Shown: one piece after another, positions 15,117 through 23,597 of the stretch | Layout: each line of letters begins with the position of its first letter | How positions within the stretch are numbered: the stretch's first letter is position 1 | IMG/VR virus record: IMGVR_UViG_3300043775_000707 | Span: 1 to 23,597 of that record | Source: a virus | DNA length: 23,597 nt | Strand: one strand, 5' to 3' | Translations under genes and position numbers: made by a program | The notes under the pieces: model-generated | Database searches by the model: none | What the model was told of the DNA's origin: nothing | The model's input: only the letters and a program-made list of their open reading frames with translations

Positions 15117-16929
15117 AATTATCTATTATTGGTTCAGCTATTATGTTCTGTTCATTATAATTAGTACCTTCTGGTATTATTCTAAAAATTATATTCTTAT
15201 ATGGGTAATGAACCCCATTTAAGAAAGGATAATCAACACCATTTCCTTTAGGGTCAATATAACCATAAGTGTATTTATCTCTCCATATAAATCTACCTTT
15301 ACTTTCCGAGTAATAAGAATAGTATGGAATATCAGTAACATTTATTTTATCACCCTCCTCAATGTAATCAGAATATTCACTTATCGTAATACTATTGTGG
15401 GGTTGGTAATAATAACCATAAGAGTTTGTTGTTTCCATTTGAAAATTTGTTGAACTCCTAGGTTTTCCAACATTAAACACCGTTGGATTATAAGTTAATT
15501 TGTGGTATAAATTTGATATAACTCGTTCTTTCTGTTCATAATCATTCCACTCACAAAAACCCCCATCTATCACATCACCTTTCTTTAAAGAACCCACATA
15601 TGAAAAATTTATTTTACTTCCATTAAGTTGTACACCTATAGATGTTGTATACGAACTCATTGGGAAATTAGTGTCAGATAATCCATTACTATCTTTCCAC
15701 CAATCAGTAGGTAATTTAGTTGTGGGGTCTAACGGTAAGTTAAAATTATAACCTTGTTTCATACCATATACACCTAACCCAGGACCTTTTGACCTACCAA
15801 ACATTAAACCAAAATACCCTTTCCAAATTGTTGTAAAAAATAATTCAGTTATTGGTCGTTTTTGATTATCTCTAATTGGACTAATATCAATGTCGGAATT
15901 AAACGATAAAGTATATGACTGCGAACCTTCTTTAATTGACACCCTTGACAATTTATTTGGTGTAAACCCACTACTTTCAAATTTTTTATTAACACCAAAA
16001 ATATTTTGGTCAAAACCCGCATTCACCAATACAGCATCATCAGGATTTGTTAATAACTTATGTCTTCTCACATAATATTTTGAAATGGTTTCATTAGGTA
16101 TTAAACTGTTTATTACCCTCCTAAATGTTCCTTTTTTATCATCATTAAAAGTAGTACCGGTAAACCCAACATTAAATAAATTAAAAATATATTCATTACT
16201 ACCATACGCCCCATCACCTAAAGAATAAACCTCAAATGTGTCCACACTATTATAGATGAACGCTGACGATAATTTAACAAATTCACCAACAGATAACCCA
16301 TGTTTAATAGGACACCTAAAAGAAATTGTATCTAAACCATTATATGTCGTATTTTCAATAATAAACGGAATACCGGTTGACGCCGACCAACTTAAAGTTT
16401 GTTTTGATTTACTCTCAATAGCCTGAAGTTGTTTATTATAATTATTTTCAAATGGATAACTAACAAAAAAATTCCAATTATAAGTTGACGCACTTTTATT
16501 AACAAAGGTTAAATGATTGTTAGGTGGTTGAGTATATCCACTAACATTATAATCACTTCTAATAAAATCAAACTCGTGATATTGGGGAAATCCTGACCAA
16601 GAAACAGCATTGGGATTAAGTTTACATTGGTCTATAGATGCTTGAGTTTCATTAACATAAACCAAATTATTTTCTAACGGTGTATAATTTGTTAATCCAG
16701 TATAAGAATTTTTAAATAAAATAGAGAATTTACAAGAAGGTCTGAATACTCCAGATTTTTGTCTCTCATCGTCAAACACTTGTGATAAAGAAATATCAAT
16801 ATTCCTATCAAATTCAATATTTTCTTTATTCGTTTGAACTAAAGGAACATTAAACATCAAATTAGTATTTGATGCTGTTTTATATCTTAACGACCCTAAA
16901 ACAACTCTAGTATCCGTTCTATTACCCAT
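15109..16929 (-). CDS. Large structural protein of the baseplate operon, unassigned
   Basis: The chosen start gives 606 aa beginning MGNRTDTRVVLGSLRY. A longer frame would start at 16977 with 16 extra residues, but that would overlap the preceding gene by 47 bases. The ATG at 16927-16929 lies one base after that gene's stop (TAATATG), the same arrangement as two other junctions here. The protein is rich in Tyr, Asn, Phe and Ser, predominantly beta, with no membrane segment or catalytic motif. Segments such as FSILFKNSYTGLTNYTPLEN and SYGYYYQPHNSITISEY have the look of virion beta-structure. I cannot assign a T4 counterpart; position between the giant protein and the 268-aa protein suggests a baseplate or tail-tip component. 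Confidence 0.6.
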   Translation of the reverse strand: MGNRTDTRVVLGSLRYKTASNTNLMFNVPLVQTNKENIEFDRNIDISLSQVFDDERQKSGVFRPSCKFSILFKNSYTGLTNYTPLENNLVYVNETQASIDQCKLNPNAVSWSGFPQYHEFDFIRSDYNVSGYTQPPNNHLTFVNKSASTYNWNFFVSYPFENNYNKQLQAIESKSKQTLSWSASTGIPFIIENTTYNGLDTISFRCPIKHGLSVGEFVKLSSAFIYNSVDTFEVYSLGDGAYGSNEYIFNLFNVGFTGTTFNDDKKGTFRRVINSLIPNETISKYYVRRHKLLTNPDDAVLVNAGFDQNIFGVNKKFESSGFTPNKLSRVSIKEGSQSYTLSFNSDIDISPIRDNQKRPITELFFTTIWKGYFGLMFGRSKGPGLGVYGMKQGYNFNLPLDPTTKLPTDWWKDSNGLSDTNFPMSSYTTSIGVQLNGSKINFSYVGSLKKGDVIDGGFCEWNDYEQKERVISNLYHKLTYNPTVFNVGKPRSSTNFQMETTNSYGYYYQPHNSITISEYSDYIEEGDKINVTDIPYYSYYSESKGRFIWRDKYTYGYIDPKGNGVDYPFLNGVHYPYKNIIFRIIPEGTNYNEQNIIAEPIIDNCE

Positions 16930-16930
16930 A

Positions 16931-19900
16931 TTATATTGTTGTATTAGTATTAACCCATTTTTTAGTAAATCTGTCAAAAGACGATTTACCCGTTTTTAAC
17001 CCAAAATAAAAATGAAAAGGGGCACCAACAGTAATATCATTAGGTTCATTCCCACCATTTTTATCCCATGAATTTACCGAAGCATCCAAAACATAATTAT
17101 TATTACTCGTATCACTTACTGAATAAATATGCGATTTAAAAAATTGCGTTTGACTAGCAACTTTAGTTCTGAAATATCTTGACGCTCCATTTAATCTATC
17201 CAAATCTTGGTATTTATAACTAAAAAAAGTATCACCTAATGGTTCAGTACTCCAATCATTTTTTTGAGTTCCAAAAATGTTATCACTATCTTGAACCCTC
17301 CATTGATAAAATGGTACTAATTGACTAAAAACATTAAAATTACTAACCCCACAACTGGACCCAACAGGGGTCCCATTATTAATTATTGTTCTTTTTGGTG
17401 AAATAAAATCCCGTATTCTAGTGTCTGATGAAAAGAAAATCCCAAAAATAACACTATTATCACTATCACTACCATTATAAAATACTGGGTCCTGACTATT
17501 ATCTACATCAGGATAATTTATCCCTTCAAAAGGCGATACACCCAATTCAGAATTAATTGATGTCATTTGAGAATAATCACCATCAATCATTAATTTATCC
17601 CTACTAAAAAAAGAAAGAATCCCAACGCCCGTTAAATTTTTTAAGAAAGATGTATTTGCCAATCTAGTAACAATTAACATATTTAATAATTCAGAAACAT
17701 CCCCAAATGTTGTTGAGTTTAAATCTTTTATAACATATCCATCAAAGTCATCAGACATTATAATTTCTTGTAGATAATCACTTCTAGGTCCTAAATCCAA
17801 CATAGTTGTTGGTGTTTTTAAATTATACGAATTACCTCCGTTATCATTTTTATCACCAATAAAACCTTCCCCTAATTTATATGGACTACTTCTATAGAAA
17901 AAATTATTATTATTTGGGTTAAACACAATAACATCTTTACAGTACCTATTTATCGGTGAATTTGGCGGTATTGAATCCGGACTACTATAAATCACATCAT
18001 TCTTAAATGTAAATGCATATAGAGTACCATTAATCCAATTATTAGTAAATAAATGTGAAAACACATTTCTACATGCCGCAAATATTGTTTGGATTCTACC
18101 CGTCCATTCAACCACCCGTTGAATGTCGCTAATCAAACTTATAACTGGAGATGTCATTAAAACATAACATCCATTAATAAAATCTGTTTTACCTCCATCA
18201 CCTTTCCAACAACCATTTGATTTTGGTTGGACCTTAATTTCATTATTTTCATTATAATAACAAGTTAATGGAGCCATATTACTACCACAACTAAAGGAAT
18301 CAATTATTGTAGTAAAAACTTTAGGTTCCTCAGTAGTATCATACGAACCTACCGTAAGATTTCCTGACCCCGTCGCAGCAACCGTTTGACTAGTTGACGA
18401 CCCATCATCCGATATAGTAAAAACTGAAAATTGAGTATTTGTATGTAAAGCAAAACTATTATTAATATTATTTTGGAGACTGGTTGATGTCGGTAATCTA
18501 TCTGACCTCATAATTATTTGTGTTCCAGATACACCTAATTTAATATTCATCCTTAAATTTATTGGATATTTTGGAGCGTAGTAAAAATTAATCGCCCTCA
18601 TTGGTTCAACACCTTCAACAGCCTTTATTATATCTAGTTTTTGATAAAATAAACTACCACCATCAATATTTTCACCAGGAAAATAACCTCTATTATTTGA
18701 CTCCGAATTATATCTACCAAATCGTCTATAATATAGGTTATAATTCGGACCCCCGCCGGGTCTAAATTGAAATTCTTGAACCGTATAACCTTCTTTCCAT
18801 TCAACAATAAACCCATTATTCCCTTGAACCCCAATTTGTGCACCACCTCCAGAAGAGTTGGATATCCTGGTAATACCACCCCCAAAGTCATATTGTAATA
18901 AATAATAACCTCTTAAAGAGTTTGGTGGATAAGTATTGACGGGATAATTTCTAACATTAAAGAAATAATCTAAACGATTCGCATATGGCATTCTCAAAAA
19001 TCCGTCGTTATTTCCTTGGAAACTTAAAGTAAGAGAATTGTTTGCTTCAATATTTGCAAATATTTTGACAATAATCCTATCTGCGTTTGCAAATGTGGTT
19101 GCAATTGTAGGTACACTAATAAAATACCTGTTCGCGATGCCCATTGTTAATTCACCAACAGGTTGTACTGGACTAGTACCTAATAAAATTTCAGCATCTT
19201 CAGAAAAATCATATCTATAAATTTTTACATATATTGACGAACCTCCAAGAATATTACTATCACCTTTAAATGCCCAAATTTGTACAGTAGAAGTTATTGC
19301 GGGAACACTAGAATTTAAATTTGGTAATGAAATTGGTGTCATAAATCCAGCCATATAAATATCCGTTTGTGGAGGCATGTTATCACTTGTACTATTTGTC
19401 CAAGTTTTATTAACTCTAAAGTAATTACCCGTTAATGCAAGATTGGTTGTATCACCAAGTGTTGGTGGAGTGTAAGTTACATCAGTATTATAAGTACCAG
19501 GCGTAAACGATATATTTTCTTTATCTAATCTAGAATAAAAAGTATGTAAATTAGTTGAGAAAGGGATAAAACTGAACGCCCCACTTATTGATGGTTTAAA
19601 ATGAAATGAATCATAATATAAATTTTGAGTAGTCAAACCGTCTAATGATATATTATCAACTAAATCATGAGTAACACATTTTAACCCCCCCTTTATAGGA
19701 TGATTTAATTTAAATCCCTTACCTTGAGATTTACTTTCAGTAATAATTGTTGATGCATTACCAAAATCATAACCAAATAAACGACTTAAATCATAACTTA
19801 CACTAACCCTAGATGAATTGGGGTCAACACCTCTAACCAAAAAAAGAACTCTTTGTTTATTTTGTTGATTAAATCTTAATACTGGAGAAAAATATCTATC

Positions 19901-22693
19901 ACCACCGTCAAAATTAGTTCTATCATTCCATTCATTAATACGATAAAACGACATTGTATTACTTAGAAATCTACTATTAAACGAATTAAAATTACTCCAA
20001 TCATTAGGTACTGATACTGTTGTTGTATTACACATACCTGTATATTCAACATATGTCATACCTGTAATAACTTGGAAATATTCAACATCCATTGGAAATT
20101 TAGCGTAATTAACGTCTCCGGATAATTGAGATATATTATACACAGTTCTAATGTTAGTGTTATCTCCTATAGGATTGGCATAATCAACATTTATTGTACC
20201 ATTAACATTAATTGGTGTCCCCTTCATCGAAAACGTCCCATATTCATTTAAAGACACACCATCTCCGTTAATATTTTTATCTTGAGACAAAGAAATGTCT
20301 TGAAAAGCTATAATCCCCCCTGACACAATATTATTTGATGATGGTCCACAAACAATCGCGATAACATTATCGAAATGAAATTTACCTGCATTCAGTTCCG
20401 GTTGGAACCTAACCTTTATTCTATTAACCCCGCCACCAGGATTATCTGGTGAATCATTAAAATATTTTCCTTTAGTATTAAAAAGATTTAATCTTTCCGA
20501 TACTGTTAAACTAGATGAGAAATAATTATATTGAATAGTATCGTCTGTTGGTGGTTCAGCGGTGGGGTCCCTATCCTCTGTTGTTGAAGAAAACATTTCC
20601 GGAACTCTAGTTGTCGGTGTTAATGTTTCATCGTCGGGAGAACCAAGAGCATCACCAGCAAAAATCGTCTGATATATTAAATCTTGTGTGTAAACACCAG
20701 TATCACTCTTCCTATTAAAGTAATTACCCATTATTTGATATTGACTTAAAATCGATGTTCCACCTCCTTCAACAACAGTTATTCCCTCGGTATCTACCTC
20801 CAACGCTTCAACACCTGTTGTGTCTGTTGGTAAACTTCCCGGGTCACCACAATCACAAAAAGAACAATCAGGGTAAGATAAATTAGGTATTTTAATATTT
20901 TTTAATTTATCAGGAAAAGATAAAATATCATTCGCAATTTTTTTAATATCCGCAACTGACATACAGCGCATCTTATCTCGTAATCTTCTAAACATTCTAC
21001 CACCAAGTGCTCTAGGTAATTTAGCCAATAAACCTAATATACCTCTAATGATATTACAAATAATTGACACTATCGCTAATATAGGTATAAGAATTATAAG
21101 ACAAATAATGGCCAAAACTTTTAAAACAAACCATAGAATATGTACAACAGGAATTAAAACAATTAAAATTGGTCTAAATAAAAATAACATTATCCAAAAC
21201 ACAAAATAAATTAAATCAAATCTAAATACTGAATCATTCGCAGGAAATTTATTATTATCACTCTCACAAGCATCATCTAAAATATTTTTTATACTAATAA
21301 TCTGATTAGAAAAACTACCATTCCTATATTGGTCAATTAATTGCGACACAGTATAAACTTTATTATATTGCATTAAATAAAATGTATCCTCACAATTAAT
21401 AGCGGATTGTATATCCGAATAATCATTCCAATCTAAACTAAATGAATATGATTTTAACGCTTCTCGATAATTCGTATTATTTACATTTGATAATGGGTCT
21501 TGAGTACTATTATCCCAACCGTATTCTCTAATATTAGGTACTAAAAAATATCCTCGTCTAACTGTCTCAGATAATGATGGTGATTGATTCCATTTTACTT
21601 TAAACCTATATTTGGCTTTAGTCGCTATTCCTTTTTTCGGGTCATTAGATATAACTTGTTCACCAAATTCATTAGTTATTAAATAATCCAAATTCATTGG
21701 TACATCCAATAACCAAGTACCGTTTTCATCAATCACTTGACCACCTTCTTCTAAATCAACAGTTTCAAGGATAGGGTATCCATCAGTATCTTTAAATATA
21801 GTTTGTCGTATCGCCAATATTTCTCCCGGACCAACAACTAAAGAACATTGAGCCCCTGATTTAACTTTTGGTTTACAATTTCGTTTAACAACATCATCAT
21901 TATTTGATGATATGATTGACCCCATAAAAATAGATGTTGGTCTAATATCAATACTAGCCTCAGATGATAAGTCAAAATCCGTTCTGGTTATACCCAAATT
22001 ACATATTTCAGGTTGACCCCATAATGGTTCAACCGTTATTACCTTATTAATAGAGATAATTTGAGGTAATTCCCGTAAATTAGTTGATGATTTAAAATCG
22101 ACCCCCGCAACTTGATTTGGTGTTGCAATACCCATTCTAATTAAATCTTGTGGAGATAATGAAAATTCACCTATATCAGATAAATCAACATCTAAAACTA
22201 TTGTTTGAGAACCAGGCGGCACCCCAAAAATCATATAATCACCACTATTATTAGTTGTTGTTGTGTATTTATAATACTTGTCAAAAACCTCAATCAAAGT
22301 TGGGTCAGTTAATACATCTTGTCTAGTAAAAAAAGTTCCTGTTGGATTATGTCCACTATGTGATTTAGTGTATGGTAGTAAATTGTATCTATATCCGTCT
22401 TCATTTAAGTCAATTAATGATTTATAAGGATATAATTCAGATATAACAGGATTTGATTCGTCCACACTGTCTAGTGGAATAAATACCGATACTTTAGCGT
22501 TTGGTATACCAAATCCATTATTAATACTAACACGACCAACAATAACCCCATAATCGGAGCATTGTCTAGTATAGATTTGACTTTGCAATACTTTCAAAGA
22601 AAGTATTTCCAAATACTCAAATTCTTGGTCTATTAAAACTTTAATTGAGGTATCAACACCGGGTTTGGTTCTTATTCTAAATGAATTGGACAT
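16931..22693 (-). CDS. Giant 1,920-aa baseplate-operon protein with hydrophobic block
   Basis: This is the largest gene in the window. The N-terminus has a carboxypeptidase-regulatory-like beta domain at about 48-170: YGVIVGRVSINNGFGIPNAKV, then TNNSGDYMIFGVPPGSQTIVL. At 492-556 (nucleotides 21026-21220) lies a strongly hydrophobic block able to form two or three membrane passes (for example YFVFWIMLFLFRPILIVLIP and AIICLIILIPILAIVSIICN), flanked on its C-terminal side by basic residues (GGRMFRRLRDKMR, 564-576). A Cys cluster, PDCSFCDCGDPG (608-619), follows. The remaining 1,300 residues are beta-rich and Asn/Ser/Thr-rich. There is no N-terminal signal peptide. Its place after the gp6-like gene suggests a baseplate component that could reach the host membrane during injection. 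That role is inference; a scaffold-like or periplasm-contacting protein is an alternative. Confidence 0.7.
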   Translation of the reverse strand: MSNSFRIRTKPGVDTSIKVLIDQEFEYLEILSLKVLQSQIYTRQCSDYGVIVGRVSINNGFGIPNAKVSVFIPLDSVDESNPVISELYPYKSLIDLNEDGYRYNLLPYTKSHSGHNPTGTFFTRQDVLTDPTLIEVFDKYYKYTTTTNNSGDYMIFGVPPGSQTIVLDVDLSDIGEFSLSPQDLIRMGIATPNQVAGVDFKSSTNLRELPQIISINKVITVEPLWGQPEICNLGITRTDFDLSSEASIDIRPTSIFMGSIISSNNDDVVKRNCKPKVKSGAQCSLVVGPGEILAIRQTIFKDTDGYPILETVDLEEGGQVIDENGTWLLDVPMNLDYLITNEFGEQVISNDPKKGIATKAKYRFKVKWNQSPSLSETVRRGYFLVPNIREYGWDNSTQDPLSNVNNTNYREALKSYSFSLDWNDYSDIQSAINCEDTFYLMQYNKVYTVSQLIDQYRNGSFSNQIISIKNILDDACESDNNKFPANDSVFRFDLIYFVFWIMLFLFRPILIVLIPVVHILWFVLKVLAIICLIILIPILAIVSIICNIIRGILGLLAKLPRALGGRMFRRLRDKMRCMSVADIKKIANDILSFPDKLKNIKIPNLSYPDCSFCDCGDPGSLPTDTTGVEALEVDTEGITVVEGGGTSILSQYQIMGNYFNRKSDTGVYTQDLIYQTIFAGDALGSPDDETLTPTTRVPEMFSSTTEDRDPTAEPPTDDTIQYNYFSSSLTVSERLNLFNTKGKYFNDSPDNPGGGVNRIKVRFQPELNAGKFHFDNVIAIVCGPSSNNIVSGGIIAFQDISLSQDKNINGDGVSLNEYGTFSMKGTPINVNGTINVDYANPIGDNTNIRTVYNISQLSGDVNYAKFPMDVEYFQVITGMTYVEYTGMCNTTTVSVPNDWSNFNSFNSRFLSNTMSFYRINEWNDRTNFDGGDRYFSPVLRFNQQNKQRVLFLVRGVDPNSSRVSVSYDLSRLFGYDFGNASTIITESKSQGKGFKLNHPIKGGLKCVTHDLVDNISLDGLTTQNLYYDSFHFKPSISGAFSFIPFSTNLHTFYSRLDKENISFTPGTYNTDVTYTPPTLGDTTNLALTGNYFRVNKTWTNSTSDNMPPQTDIYMAGFMTPISLPNLNSSVPAITSTVQIWAFKGDSNILGGSSIYVKIYRYDFSEDAEILLGTSPVQPVGELTMGIANRYFISVPTIATTFANADRIIVKIFANIEANNSLTLSFQGNNDGFLRMPYANRLDYFFNVRNYPVNTYPPNSLRGYYLLQYDFGGGITRISNSSGGGAQIGVQGNNGFIVEWKEGYTVQEFQFRPGGGPNYNLYYRRFGRYNSESNNRGYFPGENIDGGSLFYQKLDIIKAVEGVEPMRAINFYYAPKYPINLRMNIKLGVSGTQIIMRSDRLPTSTSLQNNINNSFALHTNTQFSVFTISDDGSSTSQTVAATGSGNLTVGSYDTTEEPKVFTTIIDSFSCGSNMAPLTCYYNENNEIKVQPKSNGCWKGDGGKTDFINGCYVLMTSPVISLISDIQRVVEWTGRIQTIFAACRNVFSHLFTNNWINGTLYAFTFKNDVIYSSPDSIPPNSPINRYCKDVIVFNPNNNNFFYRSSPYKLGEGFIGDKNDNGGNSYNLKTPTTMLDLGPRSDYLQEIIMSDDFDGYVIKDLNSTTFGDVSELLNMLIVTRLANTSFLKNLTGVGILSFFSRDKLMIDGDYSQMTSINSELGVSPFEGINYPDVDNSQDPVFYNGSDSDNSVIFGIFFSSDTRIRDFISPKRTIINNGTPVGSSCGVSNFNVFSQLVPFYQWRVQDSDNIFGTQKNDWSTEPLGDTFFSYKYQDLDRLNGASRYFRTKVASQTQFFKSHIYSVSDTSNNNYVLDASVNSWDKNGGNEPNDITVGAPFHFYFGLKTGKSSFDRFTKKWVNTNTTI

Positions 22694-22764
22694 AATATTC
22701 TTTTTTAATAAATAGTTTATATACTATTTTCAAAAGATAGTCCATATTATTTTAAAATAAATTG
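22694..22764. other. 71-bp AT-rich leader before the giant gene
   Basis: The only sizeable gap in the minus-strand late operon. It holds an inverted repeat AAATAGT / ACTATTT (22710-22716, 22723-22729) and a further ACTAT copy just upstream (minus strand, about 22736-22740), so two alternative pairings are possible. The minus strand also reads TATCTTTTG here, one base longer than a -7 box, but no TTTG lies 19-21 bases before it. There is no T-run terminator. A promoter or mRNA-processing element may be present; I cannot identify it. Confidence 0.35.
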
Positions 22765-23597
22765 CTAAGAGAAATTAACGGTTTTAAGATTTTTAACTCT
22801 AATGTTAATATCTTTACTAGAATATCTAACTTGATAAGTCTGTTTTGGTTCCGCAAAAATGGTGTCATCAACTAATTCAATTTGTTTTGTTTCTGAATCA
22901 GAATACCTTTGAGATGTTTGAGATGAAGAATATTGTCCCCCCACTTTATTAAAGAAAAGTATATCAGATAATGATATTACACCGTTTTCACTTTGAATTA
23001 ATCGTCTTAATTCGGAAACATTAACATTCTCACCCATTTGTCTGTTAGTAGGTGCGAAGTAATCCGAAACAATGTTTATCACTTTAGAAATGATTGCCCC
23101 CTGATTTTGTGTATTATCTAATACAATATCAACATTAACACCTAAATCAATTACGCTAGCCACCTCAATTGATATATAATCATTAATCATTCTATAGTTT
23201 GACAAATAGTTCGCCACATTATTTTTTAAAGTATTTGAAACAATTTCGGTAAGACTACCATTTTCATCATAAGATAACATTTGGATTTTTATCTTATTAT
23301 TTTCTTCAGTTATTGAGACTTTTGCCGGAGCCCCGAATTGAGATGGCATTAATCTAATTAATGACTCATAATCATTTATGGTTACCGCTCTATTTTGAGC
23401 TGCGAAATTATAAGTAACTAAATTTCTAACTTCTTCCGTTGTTGGGTAATTACCACCACCGATTGCCGCAGTAACATTCGTACATCTCAACGAATTAACA
23501 ACACTAGTATTAATAGAATCTGATGGTCCATTAACACTAAACGAAACATTACCAATTTGAGTAATAACATTAACACCTAAATTTGAACCTGTACCCC
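22765..23597 (-). CDS. Baseplate wedge protein, T4 gp6 / baseplate J-like (5' end beyond window)
   Basis: The frame is open to the right edge (about 277 codons visible, ending in TAG), so the gene begins outside the window; a TTG codon at 23490 is not its true start. The visible part matches the C-terminal half of gp6/baseplate-J proteins: PTTEEVRNLVTYNFAAQNRAVT followed by NDYESLIRLMPSQFGAP (near the TTG position plus 17-55), then repeated alpha/beta units such as NNVANYLSNYRMINDYISIE and VNIVSDYFAPTNRQMGENVN, and LRRLIQSENGVISLSDI. In T4, gp6 dimers and gp7 form the inner wedge around the tube hub, so this gene anchors the cluster as a contractile-tail baseplate module. It is the only gene here ending in TAG; five sense codons and a TAA follow. 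Confidence 0.85.
   Translation of the reverse strand, partial: GTGSNLGVNVITQIGNVSFSVNGPSDSINTSVVNSLRCTNVTAAIGGGNYPTTEEVRNLVTYNFAAQNRAVTINDYESLIRLMPSQFGAPAKVSITEENNKIKIQMLSYDENGSLTEIVSNTLKNNVANYLSNYRMINDYISIEVASVIDLGVNVDIVLDNTQNQGAIISKVINIVSDYFAPTNRQMGENVNVSELRRLIQSENGVISLSDILFFNKVGGQYSSSQTSQRYSDSETKQIELVDDTIFAEPKQTYQVRYSSKDINIRVKNLKTVNFS

Noticed and set aside
16931-16977. Start of the 622-aa frame at 16977, overlapping the giant gene by 47 bases.
   Set aside because: The ATG at 16927-16929 forms the same TAATATG junction as two other gene pairs, and the extra 16 residues overlap real coding sequence.
22765-22767. TAG recoded to an amino acid, as in some crAss-like phages.
   Set aside because: Readthrough would add only five residues before a TAA, and no other long gene here is broken by TAG.

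Overview
This window is part of a strongly AT-rich genome of a contractile-tailed (myovirus, T4-like) bacteriophage, or a prophage or contig of one. The anchors are a T4 gp6 / baseplate-J-like wedge protein cut by the right edge, a large wedge protein with a P2 gpI / T4 gp7-like core, several long structural proteins, a DnaG-type primase and a RuvC-like Holliday junction resolvase. The host is probably a member of Bacteroidota, most likely a flavobacterium. Three independent features point there: SprB-type repeats (a domain of flavobacterial gliding adhesins) in a tail protein; two promoters of the Bacteroidota form TTTG-N20-T(A/T)nnTTTG; and start codons with A/T-rich leaders and no Shine-Dalgarno sequence. 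All three stop codons terminate plausible genes and the long frames are uninterrupted, so the standard bacterial code fits.

Layout. (1) 1-2478, minus strand: primase, then a class I methyltransferase and a DUF616/TOD1-like glycosyltransferase in tight tandem, then a small gene cut by the left edge. Matching promoters lie before the primase and before the small gene. (2) 2529-6520, plus strand: a 71-aa single-domain structural protein, a Cys-rich protein with Pro/Thr linkers, a 746-aa tail-collar/fibre-like protein and the RuvC-like resolvase, closed by a strong hairpin-plus-T terminator at 6526-6550. (3) 6554-22693, minus strand: a compact late operon of seven genes read right to left. It encodes a 1,920-aa giant protein, three unassigned structural proteins (one with a PKD-like domain), a 302-aa protein, the gpI/gp7-like wedge protein and a terminal 857-aa SprB-repeat protein. 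Most junctions are stop-restart sites (TAATATG, TAATG). (4) 22765-23597, minus strand: the gp6-like gene, running off the window, with a 71-bp AT-rich leader between it and the giant gene.

How it fits together: the minus operon would build the baseplate wedge and peripheral host-contact proteins, and the plus block adds fibre-like proteins and a resolvase that could clear branched DNA before packaging. The primase operon belongs to replication and carries two possible modification enzymes. The most notable points are a multi-pass hydrophobic block inside the giant baseplate-operon protein, SprB-like repeats in a phage tail protein, a duplicated promoter with 16 identical bases in fixed register, and an in-frame coding-like scar just beyond the SprB-repeat gene. 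No tRNA, CRISPR array, insertion sequence or integrase was seen, and no gene-free stretch exceeds 150 bases.
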